Shown: piece after piece, positions 1 to 7,302 of the stretch
Numbering within the stretch: the first letter of the stretch is position 1
Layout of the letters: each line of letters opens with the position of its first letter
Source of the DNA: DATBMY01 sp036554605
GTDB lineage: Bacteria; Acidobacteriota; Blastocatellia; UBA7656
NCBI GenBank assembly: GCA_036554605.1
Contig: DATBMY010000555.1
Span: 1 to 11,365, forward strand
Direction of reading: 5' to 3'
Length of the DNA: 11,365 bases
Position numbers and translations under genes: made by a program
The notes under the pieces: model-generated
What the model saw: only the letters and a program-made list of their open reading frames with translations
Told to the model about the DNA's origin: nothing
Database searches by the model: none

Positions 1-64
1 TTGCGACTGTCATACTGACGCGGCTGACCATTTGAATTGCCAGTCGCGCGTCTATCGCCTTCCA

Positions 65-661
65 TCATATGGCTGGAGCATAAACGCCATAGAAGCTATT
101 GAAGATCGCCCCTATTATCGCGTAGATCACGATCATGACGACGATGGTGATGGCTATGATAACGCCAGTATAGGCGGCAGCCTTTTCAGGCGGTGCCTTC
201 ATCATCACCGGCACTCCCAGATACAACAAGTAAAGGCCATAGAGCGACAGCAGCGCGCCAAGGATGGCGAGAGCCGGAATTATATTAAAGATGCCTCCGA
301 TAAAGCCGGGCGTAAAGGAGTAGGCCACCAGCTTAAGCGCCTGATTGAGATTTCGCTGAGCATTGAAATTCGGCGCAAGGGTATCGGCGATCAGCGCGAC
401 GACATAAACGCTTCCGAGCGCGAGCGCGTATGAGATTACCGCGATCACTATGGCATTGGCAATCGGCACTTTAAAATTCACGCCGAAATAGTTATGCCCG
501 ACAATTGAGTATCCGATGATGCTTGCGACGGGCCCGATAGCCGCAAGCGGCATGATGTAGCCGGTGTAAAGCTCGGCTGTTGTTGTCGGCTCCCGCTCTA
601 TGACCGGCCACTCCTGGTTTGGCTGCAAGAGGATCTTCTGCGCGCGCTCTACGAGATTCAT
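65..661 (-). CDS. Yip1-family integral membrane protein
   Basis: A 198-residue polytopic membrane protein resembling bacterial Yip1-domain (PF04893) proteins. The soluble N-terminus (MNLVERAQKILLQPNQEWPV) is typical of the family: a helix, then a 'P..EW..I..E' element. Hydrophobic segments lie at about residues 35-55, 67-92, 118-150 and 164-187. An 'AYSFTPGFIGGIF' motif sits near residues 113-125, and a 'LYLLYLGVPVMMK' stretch near 143-155 matches the usual end of the domain. The open frame extends 40 codons further upstream, but I chose the ATG at 661: a GGAG lies 9 nt before it, and the upstream residues look like translated spacer. It is the last complete gene of the minus-strand series, 126 nt after the DUF47 gene, with a possible promoter of its own. 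Function is unknown; bacterial Yip1 proteins are membrane proteins without an assigned reaction. Confidence 0.85.
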   Translation of the reverse strand: MNLVERAQKILLQPNQEWPVIEREPTTTAELYTGYIMPLAAIGPVASIIGYSIVGHNYFGVNFKVPIANAIVIAVISYALALGSVYVVALIADTLAPNFNAQRNLNQALKLVAYSFTPGFIGGIFNIIPALAILGALLSLYGLYLLYLGVPVMMKAPPEKAAAYTGVIIAITIVVMIVIYAIIGAIFNSFYGVYAPAI

Positions 662-715
662 CTTCTTTTTCTCCGGTAAGGATTTTGATAACGCTAAAAC
701 TGAAAGGCCACGCGA

Positions 716-744
716 GTTGTAACAAAAAGGTAGAGGTAAATCAA
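716..744 (-). promoter_or_regulatory. Possible sigma70-type promoter of the Yip1 gene
   Basis: On the minus strand, TTGATT (739-744) and TACAAC (716-721) are separated by 17 bp. They lie about 60 nt upstream of the ATG at 661, inside the 126-nt spacer after the DUF47 gene. The -35 box is good and the -10 box is mediocre. This would let the Yip1 gene be expressed apart from the upstream genes. The call rests on pattern only. Confidence 0.35.
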
Positions 745-787
745 TGGTTAATTCTGGCGAGCGGCGGGCCGGGCGTATCACGAATGC

Positions 788-1402
788 TCAATCATTCTTC
801 AGCTTGATGTTTTCGATGACGTTAGCAGCCTCTTCGCAGGCGTCGATTGCCGCTTCGAGCCGTTCGTACATGTCCTTGCGCTTCATCACCTCAATCGGGT
901 TATGATCGGCGGCAAACAGCTCGCGCATGGCCTTTCGAAATACGGCGTCGCTTTCCCCTTCGAGCCGGTGAACTTCGGCGAGACGGCCTTCCACATCCCC
1001 GTCATCCGAGATGTTGCTGACGGCGTGGCTGGTGGCGGCTGCCGCGTTCTTTAGCAACGAAGCGAGCTCCCGCATTGCCGGGGTCGATTCGGTCAGCCCA
1101 TATATTATTACGCGGGCCGATGTCTCTTCGATGAGATCGACTATAGTATCGAGCGCATTTATCAACGCATAGATGTCTTCGCGGTCAATCGGGGTTACGA
1201 ATGATTTGTTGAGTCGTCTTAAGACCTGATGAGAGATATCGTCGCACTGGTGTTCAATCTCGTATAGCTCATCGGCCAGCTTAGCCGCGTCAGCCATATT
1301 GTCGAAGAGGGTCTTCAGGGTGCTTGCCGCCGAATCGATCCTTGATGCCATCTCTCGGAAAAGCTCGAAGTATTTTTCCTCGCGTTGGATTAAGCGAAAC
1401 AT
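788..1402 (-). CDS. DUF47 family (PhoU-like) protein
   Basis: A 204-residue, almost entirely helical soluble protein of the DUF47/TIGR00153 family, distantly related to PhoU. It has the two family acidic motifs: 'EIEHQCDD' (E50, D54, D55) and 'RLEGESD' (E148, D152), which in PhoU-like folds bind metal ions. Its C-terminus, 'KDMYERLEAAIDACEEAANVIE', is also family-typical. Length matches the family. The ATG at 1402 has AAGGGAG about 9 nt upstream. DUF47 genes usually sit directly before a pit-type low-affinity phosphate transporter and are thought to modulate it; here the next gene is a Yip1 membrane protein and no pit gene is visible. It follows the CPBP gene after a 46-nt gap. The phosphate role is inferred from the family, not from this context. 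Confidence 0.9.
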   Translation of the reverse strand: MFRLIQREEKYFELFREMASRIDSAASTLKTLFDNMADAAKLADELYEIEHQCDDISHQVLRRLNKSFVTPIDREDIYALINALDTIVDLIEETSARVIIYGLTESTPAMRELASLLKNAAAATSHAVSNISDDGDVEGRLAEVHRLEGESDAVFRKAMRELFAADHNPIEVMKRKDMYERLEAAIDACEEAANVIENIKLKND

Positions 1403-1448
1403 CGGCTACTCCCTTCAGGATGCATTCTACCATAAGATCGTAGGCGGC

Positions 1449-2477
1449 TCATGGCTCTCGGGGCCGGGGGCTAACGATTTCTTCGCCAGGCTGACTCGCA
1501 CGCGGCAGGTCCGGCGGCCCGTGCTTGATCGCTTCGAGCATTTCGGTAGATGGCTTAAAGATGCCCGCCTTCCATAACAACAGCGTCGAAACTATGAGCG
1601 CCAGCGTCACTGCCGCCCCGCCTTCCGGCCCGTAGCTTCCACCGGAAAGCCAGTCCGGCGGCGCGGGCTCGCCATCAAGCATGGCCAGTCTCTCGAAATC
1701 GTTGATGCCGCTTACCGGGAGGCCGAAGATAAAAACTATCGCGAAATTCCACGAATAATGCAGAGCGGTAGCAAGCCACAGGCTGCGGGTCAACAGGTAA
1801 GCGATGCCAAGCCAGACTCCCGCAAGGATGGTATTAATAGTCGAGAAACTGGCGGCGGATGGGTTGCTCAGATGAACGAGGCCGAAAGGTATCGAGGTCA
1901 GCGCAATCGCGGCGACCGGCCCCAGGTTATGCGCGAGCGCCTGGAAGATGAATCCCCGAAACATCAGCTCTTCAAACGCTCCGGCGACCAGAAAGAAGAA
2001 AAAGAGGAAGAAAAAACCGCCCGCCACGCCCTCAGGGCTCGTCTGCTGATCGCGAAAAAAAGTAGCGCCGGCCCCCGCCGCGATAAGGACGGCAAATGCC
2101 AGCGTCGCCGCTCCCCAAACGGACCCGAGGGCGAAATCTTTAAGCCAGCCCCTGTGCAGCTTGAATCCTGCGGACGCGAAGCTACGGCGTTCGAGCGTCC
2201 TTGCGGCTATCGCGGTCGAGATTATGGCGGCCGCAAGAGCGATGAGACGATCAAGGCTTGAGTTGATCAGCAGGTGCGAGGTTGCCGCCTCCGAGCCCAC
2301 TGGTCTTTCAAGATAGCGGCCAAATTCTGGTACAAAGCGGCCCACGGCAACGACGAGGGCGGTTATAAAAAAGCTGGCGAGTATGAATATAACGATGAAG
2401 GCGAGCACGCGCCAACCGGAGCGCAGCTCGCCTTCATCGTTAATAAATAGCCACTTGATGGCGTCCGGCTGAGTCAT
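1449..2477 (-). CDS. CPBP family intramembrane glutamic-type protease
   Basis: A 342-residue membrane protein with the CPBP (Abi/Rce1-like, PF02517) catalytic signature. Motif 1 is 'EELMFRG' with E169, E170 and R174. Motif 2 is 'FGLVH' with F198 and H202. Motif 3 is 'HYSWN' with H240 and N244. These residues form the active site in the family, so the protein is probably active. Hydrophobic segments lie at about 23-46, 75-92, 117-139, 153-168, 185-201, 213-230 and 285-305. The N-terminal 'WLFINDEGELRSGWR' cytosolic lead is followed by the first membrane helix. A run rich in Phe (residues 155-162) is unusual and is encoded by a purine/pyrimidine-asymmetric stretch. The ATG at 2477 has no clear Shine-Dalgarno, but no better start is seen. 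The substrate is unknown; family members process prenylated proteins, bacteriocins or membrane proteins. It lies 49 nt after the HEAT gene. Confidence 0.92.
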   Translation of the reverse strand: MTQPDAIKWLFINDEGELRSGWRVLAFIVIFILASFFITALVVAVGRFVPEFGRYLERPVGSEAATSHLLINSSLDRLIALAAAIISTAIAARTLERRSFASAGFKLHRGWLKDFALGSVWGAATLAFAVLIAAGAGATFFRDQQTSPEGVAGGFFFLFFFFLVAGAFEELMFRGFIFQALAHNLGPVAAIALTSIPFGLVHLSNPSAASFSTINTILAGVWLGIAYLLTRSLWLATALHYSWNFAIVFIFGLPVSGINDFERLAMLDGEPAPPDWLSGGSYGPEGGAAVTLALIVSTLLLWKAGIFKPSTEMLEAIKHGPPDLPRASQPGEEIVSPRPREP

Positions 2478-2526
2478 ACCGACCGAATCTATCGGCAGGC
2501 TCTATGAGTGTCAAGGCAAGCGATCT

Positions 2527-3444
2527 TTATTCTTGCCGAGGCGCTTCGAATCTCTGCATATGAGTAAAATTGCCGGATGCGCGCTGGTTGACTACTTTTA
2601 GCGCCTCTCTGGCCCCCTCGCGAATTCTTATGTTCTTATCGGCCGCCGCGGCTATCAATAGGTTCACCGAACTGTTATCGACGCGGTTGCCGAGCGATTG
2701 AGCAAGCTGTTTGCGAACGGCCGGGTCGGGGTCGTCGAGCGCCGCAATCATAGCCGGTATCGCCGTGTCGATTGCCGTATGCCACAATCCCATTGCCGCC
2801 GACTCCCTCACCCGAGCGTGGGAATCCGCGAGGCTCTTTAGAAGGTGCGGAACCACGTCGATCTGGCTTGCCCCTTTGTGGCCGAGCCCATAAGCCGATT
2901 GCGCCCTCACTTGCCATTCATCATCCTTCGTGCCTTCAATCAGCGCCTCCATAACGTCGGAGCGCAGTCCTCCTATATGAAAGAGCGCCCACGCGGCGTT
3001 CTTTCTCGCGCGCCAGTCAGCGCCGTCAATAAGCGTCTTGATAAGCGGCTTGATCGCGGGCAGGTTTATCGCTATCAAAGATTGCGTTGCGGCAAACCCC
3101 ACGGTCGATTCACGCAGCTCCTCGAAGGCCGGCTGCCACTCTTCATCTTCGAAATAGACCTCGTTCTTGCATTGCAGCGACGGGTCAATAGCGGTTCCAT
3201 CACTCAGCAGAGCAATAAGATAAGGTATTGAAGAAGCGGCTCGCTCTCTCATTTTGCCAAGCGCGCAGGCCGCCCTTGCGCGCTTCTTTGGATCGTCGGA
3301 AGAGAGATGTTGAATCTTCTCCTTTACATCGGCCGGGACGATCGCCGCCGAGTCAATTTGTTGAGTCTGCCCATAAGATTGTGACATCAGGCAGGCGAGG
3401 CTGCCTGTCAATAGAAAGAGTATTGTGAGTTTAATTCTGCTCAT
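2527..3444 (-). CDS. Exported HEAT-repeat protein
   Basis: A 305-residue protein with an N-terminal signal peptide (hydrophobic core residues 6-20, likely cut after 'QSYG' near residue 25). A Cys at 18 preceded by 'SLA' is a poor lipobox, so lipoprotein status is doubtful. The mature part is a HEAT-like alpha-solenoid. Repeats start near residues 50 ('DPKKRARAACALGKM'), 143 ('WRARKNAAWALFHIG'), 176 ('EWQVRAQSAYGLG'), 208 ('SHARVRESAAMGLW'), 239 ('PDPAVRKQLAQSLG') and 270 ('KNIRIREGAREALK'). An acidic interruption at about 83-112 splits the first repeat from the rest. Such solenoids act as protein-binding scaffolds; no enzymatic motif is visible. AAAGGAG lies 7 nt before the ATG. It follows the VWA gene by only 32 nt, so the two are probably co-transcribed and may act on the same extracytoplasmic target (inference). 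Confidence 0.88.
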   Translation of the reverse strand: MSRIKLTILFLLTGSLACLMSQSYGQTQQIDSAAIVPADVKEKIQHLSSDDPKKRARAACALGKMRERAASSIPYLIALLSDGTAIDPSLQCKNEVYFEDEEWQPAFEELRESTVGFAATQSLIAINLPAIKPLIKTLIDGADWRARKNAAWALFHIGGLRSDVMEALIEGTKDDEWQVRAQSAYGLGHKGASQIDVVPHLLKSLADSHARVRESAAMGLWHTAIDTAIPAMIAALDDPDPAVRKQLAQSLGNRVDNSSVNLLIAAAADKNIRIREGAREALKVVNQRASGNFTHMQRFEAPRQE

Positions 3445-3476
3445 ACTGGTGCTCCTTTGATTTATCGAAGAGGCTA

Positions 3477-4640
3477 CTATTTCTTATCAACGGTCGTCTG
3501 CTCGCGAGCAGATAAATATCCGCGTCGAGTCTTTACAACAAGCTTGCTCGGACCTTTCCTCATCTCATCACTGAGATCGAGCTTTATTTTGCGGAATGAG
3601 CCATCACGCTTCGTATTGGTGGAAACGAATCCGAGGCTGTAGCGAGTGCGCAGATGGCTGATCAATGTATTGAATGTCTGGTCGAGCCGTTCCGGCCTAT
3701 CGGTCACTATTTCGCCGCCGGTCTCTTCGGCCAGTTTCTTGAGATGTGATGAGCGGACTTTGAAGAGGCCGCCAATCCCGGTGATTGCTCTCATGGCGCC
3801 GCTTTCGAGCTTTTGCCCGGCCGATTTCGGAATGATGCCGCAGACAACGCTGCCCGATTCGAGCACGGCAAGGCGCGCCTCTTCGCCCGTCGGACCTTCG
3901 CAATCAAAGGATGTGGTCACGGCCGTAATAACAATGATCACCCGCCTGCCATCCGGATTGCTGGCGCGTCGCATATAGCGGGCCGCCGCATAGAAAGCGC
4001 GGTTGAAGCAATGGTTGGCCTCTTCGTCGTGAGCCAGCATATTATCCATCGCCGCTCTGATCTGATTCTTGTCATGGCTAAAGCCGGAGACGACCTCGAC
4101 ATCGTTATGAAAGGCCATAACCGCTACTTCATCCTGCGGCTTGAGCCTTTCGAGCGATTCGACGGTGGCCTGCCTGACTTTCTCTCCGAATGGATCGAGG
4201 CAACTGCCGCGGTCGACGAGGATGATGACCGAAAGCGGCAATGTATCCTGGCTGAAGTGGGAAATCTGCTGGCGCACGCCATCTTCATAGAGGTAGAAGT
4301 CTTCTTTCTTCAACGCCCCGACGATGCGCCCTGTCTTCTGCTGTACGACCTGCGCATCCAGCACTACTAGATCGACCGACAGTTTTACCCTGTCTGGATC
4401 GCCAGCGGGCAGCGCGCCCGGCACTGACTTATCGGCTGGCAGCGACTCTAACTTCGGTTCAATCAGAGGCGGCGCGGTTCGAGTGCTGGCGGACGGGTGG
4501 ATGTGCGGGTTCTGCTCCCGTTTTGTGGAATCGTTCTTGCCCCGGCGGGCTGGCGTCTGGTGGCTAGGATCGGGTTGTTGAGATGGCCAGAGTGGGAAGA
4601 AGAGCAACACGGATAGTATAAGACTTATAAGCGGGCTCAT
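3477..4640 (-). CDS. Exported VWA-domain protein (TIGR03436-like) with degenerate MIDAS
   Basis: A 387-residue exported protein with the layout of the 'VWFA-related Acidobacterial domain' family. It has a signal peptide (residues 1-20), a low-complexity Pro/Lys linker to about 80, a beta-strand segment with 'VVLDAQVV' and 'EDFYLYEDGVRQ' (about 91-125), a VWA Rossmann-like domain (about 137-275) and the C-terminal 'YSLGF...KIKLDLS...VKTRRGYL' element. The metal site is not canonical. DxSxS reads D-R-G-S-C (D143, C147) and the usual 'TDG' loop reads 'ITAVTT', with no Asp. C211 (after H210) and C247 fall in the other two loops, so metal binding is doubtful. The start at 4640 has GGAG 6 nt upstream, whereas the in-frame ATG 12 nt earlier has none. 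A promoter was not identified; a long inverted repeat lies upstream. The HEAT gene follows after 32 nt. Binding partner is unknown. Confidence 0.88.
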   Translation of the reverse strand: MSPLISLILSVLLFFPLWPSQQPDPSHQTPARRGKNDSTKREQNPHIHPSASTRTAPPLIEPKLESLPADKSVPGALPAGDPDRVKLSVDLVVLDAQVVQQKTGRIVGALKKEDFYLYEDGVRQQISHFSQDTLPLSVIILVDRGSCLDPFGEKVRQATVESLERLKPQDEVAVMAFHNDVEVVSGFSHDKNQIRAAMDNMLAHDEEANHCFNRAFYAAARYMRRASNPDGRRVIIVITAVTTSFDCEGPTGEEARLAVLESGSVVCGIIPKSAGQKLESGAMRAITGIGGLFKVRSSHLKKLAEETGGEIVTDRPERLDQTFNTLISHLRTRYSLGFVSTNTKRDGSFRKIKLDLSDEMRKGPSKLVVKTRRGYLSAREQTTVDKK

Positions 4641-4691
4641 AGTCTTCTCCATATCGAGCTAAATTGGCGAGGTCAGAAAGTCCAGAGCACC

Positions 4692-4709
4692 GGGCAGGCG
4701 TTGCCGCCC
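4692..4709 (-). other. Short GC hairpin upstream of the VWA gene
   Basis: Read on the minus strand, GGGCGGC pairs with GCC-T-GCCC around an AAC loop: seven G-C pairs with one bulged T. It lies about 50 nt before the VWA start at 4640 and just downstream of the longer inverted repeat. There is no U-tract after it, so it is not a standard terminator. It could be an mRNA 5' stabilising stem; the role is not known. Confidence 0.35.
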
Positions 4710-4716
4710 TGCTGGG

Positions 4717-4829
4717 AAAAACTCACGGTAGCACCGACCAGACAGATGGAGTAGCGAGGAGGATGAAGCAGATGGGGTGTTCAAATCTTACTTGTCGCAT
4801 TCCATCTGCCCAGTCCGTGCTACCGTGAG
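4717..4829 (-). repeat. Long inverted repeat, terminator-like or REP/MITE-like
   Basis: The outer 13 bp, CTCACGGTAGCAC (4722-4734) and GTGCTACCGTGAG (4817-4829), are perfect inverted copies. The arms continue inward as imperfect copies (4735-4757 and 4795-4816) that include an exact 8-bp CAGATGGA/TCCATCTG block, leaving a 37-nt loop. Four of the internal mismatches become G-U pairs only when the minus strand is transcribed, and five U residues (4717-4721) follow the stem directly on that strand. This suits a structured RNA or intrinsic terminator after the FecR gene, though the stem is long for a plain terminator. A third copy of CAGATGG in the loop (4769-4775) could compete for the 3' partner. 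A dispersed REP or MITE element is the main alternative. Confidence 0.7.
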
Positions 4830-4894
4830 GATAGCAATGTGGCGGGCGCGGCGACCTTACACCAGAATCAAGATCGCCACGCTCGGTTCGGGGG

Positions 4895-7060
4895 TCAAGG
4901 TTTCTTGCGCTCTTCGCGCCGTTCCTGGCGGCTTTCTTGTTTCTCTTGCCGCCGCTCCTGCCGGGATTCAGTCTTATTCTCTTGCTGATGTCGAGGCTGT
5001 TCCATGCGAGGCTCGGGTCGCCTGGCAGGCGTCTCGTCGCGATTGCGCCATCTGGTCGAATCTTCGGCAGGCTGGCGAAGTTTTTCAGTCTCTTTCGCCC
5101 GGTCATTGTTATCGCCGCGGCTGCGCTTGCGATCCGAGCCGCCGCCGTCGCGTTGGGCCGAATCGTCATCCTTAGGCGCCGGCTGCGTGATGACGACCGG
5201 CTCCTTGCGCCTGCGCTCGCGAGCGGGCTCGCCCGTCTCATTGCCTTCCGAGCCGGCGGGCGGATTAAGTCTTATCGTCTCATTGCCGCGGCGACGCCGG
5301 GTCACTTTCTCCTCGCCCTCATTCGAGTCGCTGTCGACGGGGCGGGGAATCGCGATTCGCGGCGAATCATTCTTCTTATCCGGGCCTCCGGTCTCTCCCG
5401 GATTCAGTTCAGGGAGTCGCGCTCTCCGATTCTCGCCAGTCCTTTCCTTATCTCGGGGCGTGCCGGTTACGAAATCACCCGGGCGCGGAACTATAAGCCT
5501 TCGCTCGCGCGGTATTTTGTTTTCACCGCTTCCATCGACCACGCGGTTTCGAGTCAAGACCGGCCGCTTAATCACATCATCGGGCGGCACAAGGGTTCTG
5601 CGAGCAGGCAGCCTGCCATCCGCGTTTCTGAGTCGCGGAACCACCGCAACAGGTGTCGGCGTAATATCGGGCAGCCCGGGGCGCGCCTCGCGGTCAATCA
5701 AACGAGCCGTTTCGCGATCCGGCGCGACTGGCAGCGAGCGCGTGCGGTCGGGTCTCGTGATTCCGTCGACAGGCATGATCGTGATGCCTTCCCTGTTGCG
5801 CGGCGAGGGAAGACCTGCCCTTTGATCCGGCCTCCGGGCGCCATCTCTCGCGCCCGGGTATCTCAAGCGCGATTCGTCTCTGTCGCGGCGATACCTGTCC
5901 GGCCTGCGCCACCGCTCACCGGGAGCAAGCGGGTACCAGCCAAGGTACTGGCCCCGGGATGTCGGGCAATTGAAGAAATAGACCAGCGCCGGCCTCCAAC
6001 GATAATAACGAGCATTGCGATAAAACCACGGGTTCCCGCGCTGGTTCTCATAAAGCCTTACAAAGCCGGGGACCCACAGCCACCCGTACCCTGAAATGAA
6101 CGCCCACCGGCCATAATGGTACGGCGCCCACCCCCACCTCTCGGAGGCGAGCCAGGTCCAGCCGGCACGAGGTATCCACACCCACTGGCCGTTCCTGTAA
6201 GGCGCCCAGTCGCTGCTCACTCTCGGCCTCCAGCAATAGCCGTAGCTCGGGATGTCCGTCCAGGTGCCATAGTTCGCCAGGTCGCTGACGCCATAAAAGC
6301 TGTCGTAAGTCGTCTCGTAGGTGTTTACGTAATCAGGCGAGATTTGAAAAGACGATTCGGCGATTGAAGTATCCCTGTCAATGTTCCACTGGTCCCAGTT
6401 GTCGTGCGAGTTATCGTAAGCAATCTCCAATCGCCCGCCGGGGTTCGTATCGACCAGAAGCCTGTGCCCTTCACGCACTCGGAAGCTTCCGTCCGTCGTC
6501 GATACTTCGGCGAAGCCCTTGCGCACTGAGACCTCAGAGTCGCTTTCGCTCTTTACGTTTATCCTGTAAAGACCGTCTTCCTGCAGCAGCAGCGCCGCGT
6601 TCGGCGTATCGACCTCGAACCGTTTGAATAGCGAAGAAAGCCGCTCGACTCGAACGATTGCCACGCCATCCGTTATCTCGAACTGCGCCGCCGTATCGGA
6701 TAAATCTGTTATGGAAAAGCTGGTCTGCTCGGCAAGCCGTATGTAGTTGCCTCGACCTAGCTGCAACTCGGCGCGGCCCCCGCTGCCCACATAAATATGA
6801 TCTCCCGCCAGCAGCGGCAGGTTTTCGACAGCGCTTGCCCATTCACTAGTGCCCGATCTGAGGAATGAAACATCTCCATCGATAAAGCTCAGCCGCACAA
6901 CTCGCGAGACTGGCGGTTCGTCTTCCCCCTCCTCTGACCACTCCATCCCCACGGATTGCGTCGATTGGTCGGGAGTCGTCTGAGCATGCGAGACAAAGAG
7001 GCTTGACGTAAGTGATAAAAGCAGAATCAGTGCGAGGGAAACGGGGAGAGCGCGTTTCAT
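4895..7060 (-). CDS. Exported FecR-domain / Trp-Tyr-rich (DUF6600-type) protein with long charged tail
   Basis: A 721-residue exported protein. Residues 1-26 form a signal peptide ending 'VSHA'. About 50-205 are a FecR-like beta domain: 'GDVSFLRSG', 'LPLLAGDHIYVGSGGRAELQLG', 'FEVDTPNAALLLQEDGLYRI' and 'VRKGFAEV'. About 262-335 carry repeated aromatic units ('DWAPYRNGQWVWIP', 'GWAPYHYGRWAFI', 'YGWLWVPG') as in DUF6600, followed by 'LGWYPLAPGERW' (373-384). From about 385 to the end is a low-complexity Arg/Glu/Pro/Gln tail, probably disordered, ending in 'RQERR' repeats. FecR domains usually relay signals to sigma factors, but no sigma or anti-sigma gene or transmembrane anchor is seen here, so the protein is more likely an envelope or wall-associated scaffold (inference). 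The start has GGGAGGAT about 8 nt upstream. It is flanked by two VWA genes. Confidence 0.88.
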   Translation of the reverse strand: MKRALPVSLALILLLSLTSSLFVSHAQTTPDQSTQSVGMEWSEEGEDEPPVSRVVRLSFIDGDVSFLRSGTSEWASAVENLPLLAGDHIYVGSGGRAELQLGRGNYIRLAEQTSFSITDLSDTAAQFEITDGVAIVRVERLSSLFKRFEVDTPNAALLLQEDGLYRINVKSESDSEVSVRKGFAEVSTTDGSFRVREGHRLLVDTNPGGRLEIAYDNSHDNWDQWNIDRDTSIAESSFQISPDYVNTYETTYDSFYGVSDLANYGTWTDIPSYGYCWRPRVSSDWAPYRNGQWVWIPRAGWTWLASERWGWAPYHYGRWAFISGYGWLWVPGFVRLYENQRGNPWFYRNARYYRWRPALVYFFNCPTSRGQYLGWYPLAPGERWRRPDRYRRDRDESRLRYPGARDGARRPDQRAGLPSPRNREGITIMPVDGITRPDRTRSLPVAPDRETARLIDREARPGLPDITPTPVAVVPRLRNADGRLPARRTLVPPDDVIKRPVLTRNRVVDGSGENKIPRERRLIVPRPGDFVTGTPRDKERTGENRRARLPELNPGETGGPDKKNDSPRIAIPRPVDSDSNEGEEKVTRRRRGNETIRLNPPAGSEGNETGEPARERRRKEPVVITQPAPKDDDSAQRDGGGSDRKRSRGDNNDRAKETEKLRQPAEDSTRWRNRDETPARRPEPRMEQPRHQQENKTESRQERRQEKQESRQERREERKKP

Positions 7061-7302
7061 ATGTTTATCCTCCCGGCAACTTCAATCGGTATTTGGGCAA
7101 GAATTCTTGAGCAATAGATATGCCGAAAAGTGAAGCCCCTGATGCCGGGGTTAAGTTATTAAAATTAAAGGTCGAACGCCGCCATAGAGATCTGCTCGAC
7201 TACACCAAAAGGCTTGCCAGGGGACCTCGATCTACACGAATTAGTGTATGTGACTTATAAGGGAGGAATACTATTCGCGGGGCCTTTAAGAAGCGTTAAT
7301 GG
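7061..7302. other. Spacer with two palindromes between VWA and FecR genes
   Basis: This 242-bp spacer must hold the 3' end of the upstream VWA transcript and probably the FecR promoter. It has a perfect 12-bp palindrome, CAAGAATTCTTG (7098-7109), 38 bp before the FecR start, and a 16-bp palindrome with one mismatched pair, TACACGAATTAGTGTA (7233-7248). A short CCCC/GGGG stem (7136-7139, 7147-7150) with a T-rich minus-strand 3' side is a weak terminator candidate. An A/T-rich block lies at 7151-7170. I could not settle on a -35/-10 pair. Confidence 0.35.

Noticed and set aside
1..31. ATG on the minus strand at 29-31 opening a frame to the left edge (MVSRVSMTVA)
   Set aside because: Only ten codons are visible and there is no ribosome-binding site, so a gene cannot be supported.
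1758..2261. Plus-strand open frame of 167 codons inside the CPBP gene
   Set aside because: Antisense to a protein with all catalytic motifs. The translated product is a charged low-complexity sequence with no family features.
3813..4370. Plus-strand open frame of 185 codons inside the VWA gene
   Set aside because: Antisense shadow of a clear VWA protein; no ribosome-binding site or recognisable domain.
4717..4829. Inverted repeat read as a CRISPR or attachment site
   Set aside because: Only one pair of inverted arms, with no spaced direct repeats, integrase or tRNA nearby.
4723..5241. Minus-strand open frame ending past the FecR stop, with an Arg/Ser-rich product
   Set aside because: It overlaps the end of the FecR gene in another frame and runs through the inverted repeat. 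No start signal or homology is recognisable.
4937..6094. Long plus-strand open frame (385 codons), with another overlapping it at 5004-5825
   Set aside because: It is antisense to the Arg/Pro/Gly-rich tail of the FecR gene, where reverse complements of CGN/CCN/GGN codons rarely give stops. No family motif or ribosome-binding site is seen, and the minus-strand gene is well supported.
7136..7150. CCCC/GGGG stem as terminator of the upstream VWA gene
   Set aside because: Only four G-C pairs and an interrupted T-run. It lies over 150 nt past the stop codon, so it is not listed as a terminator.
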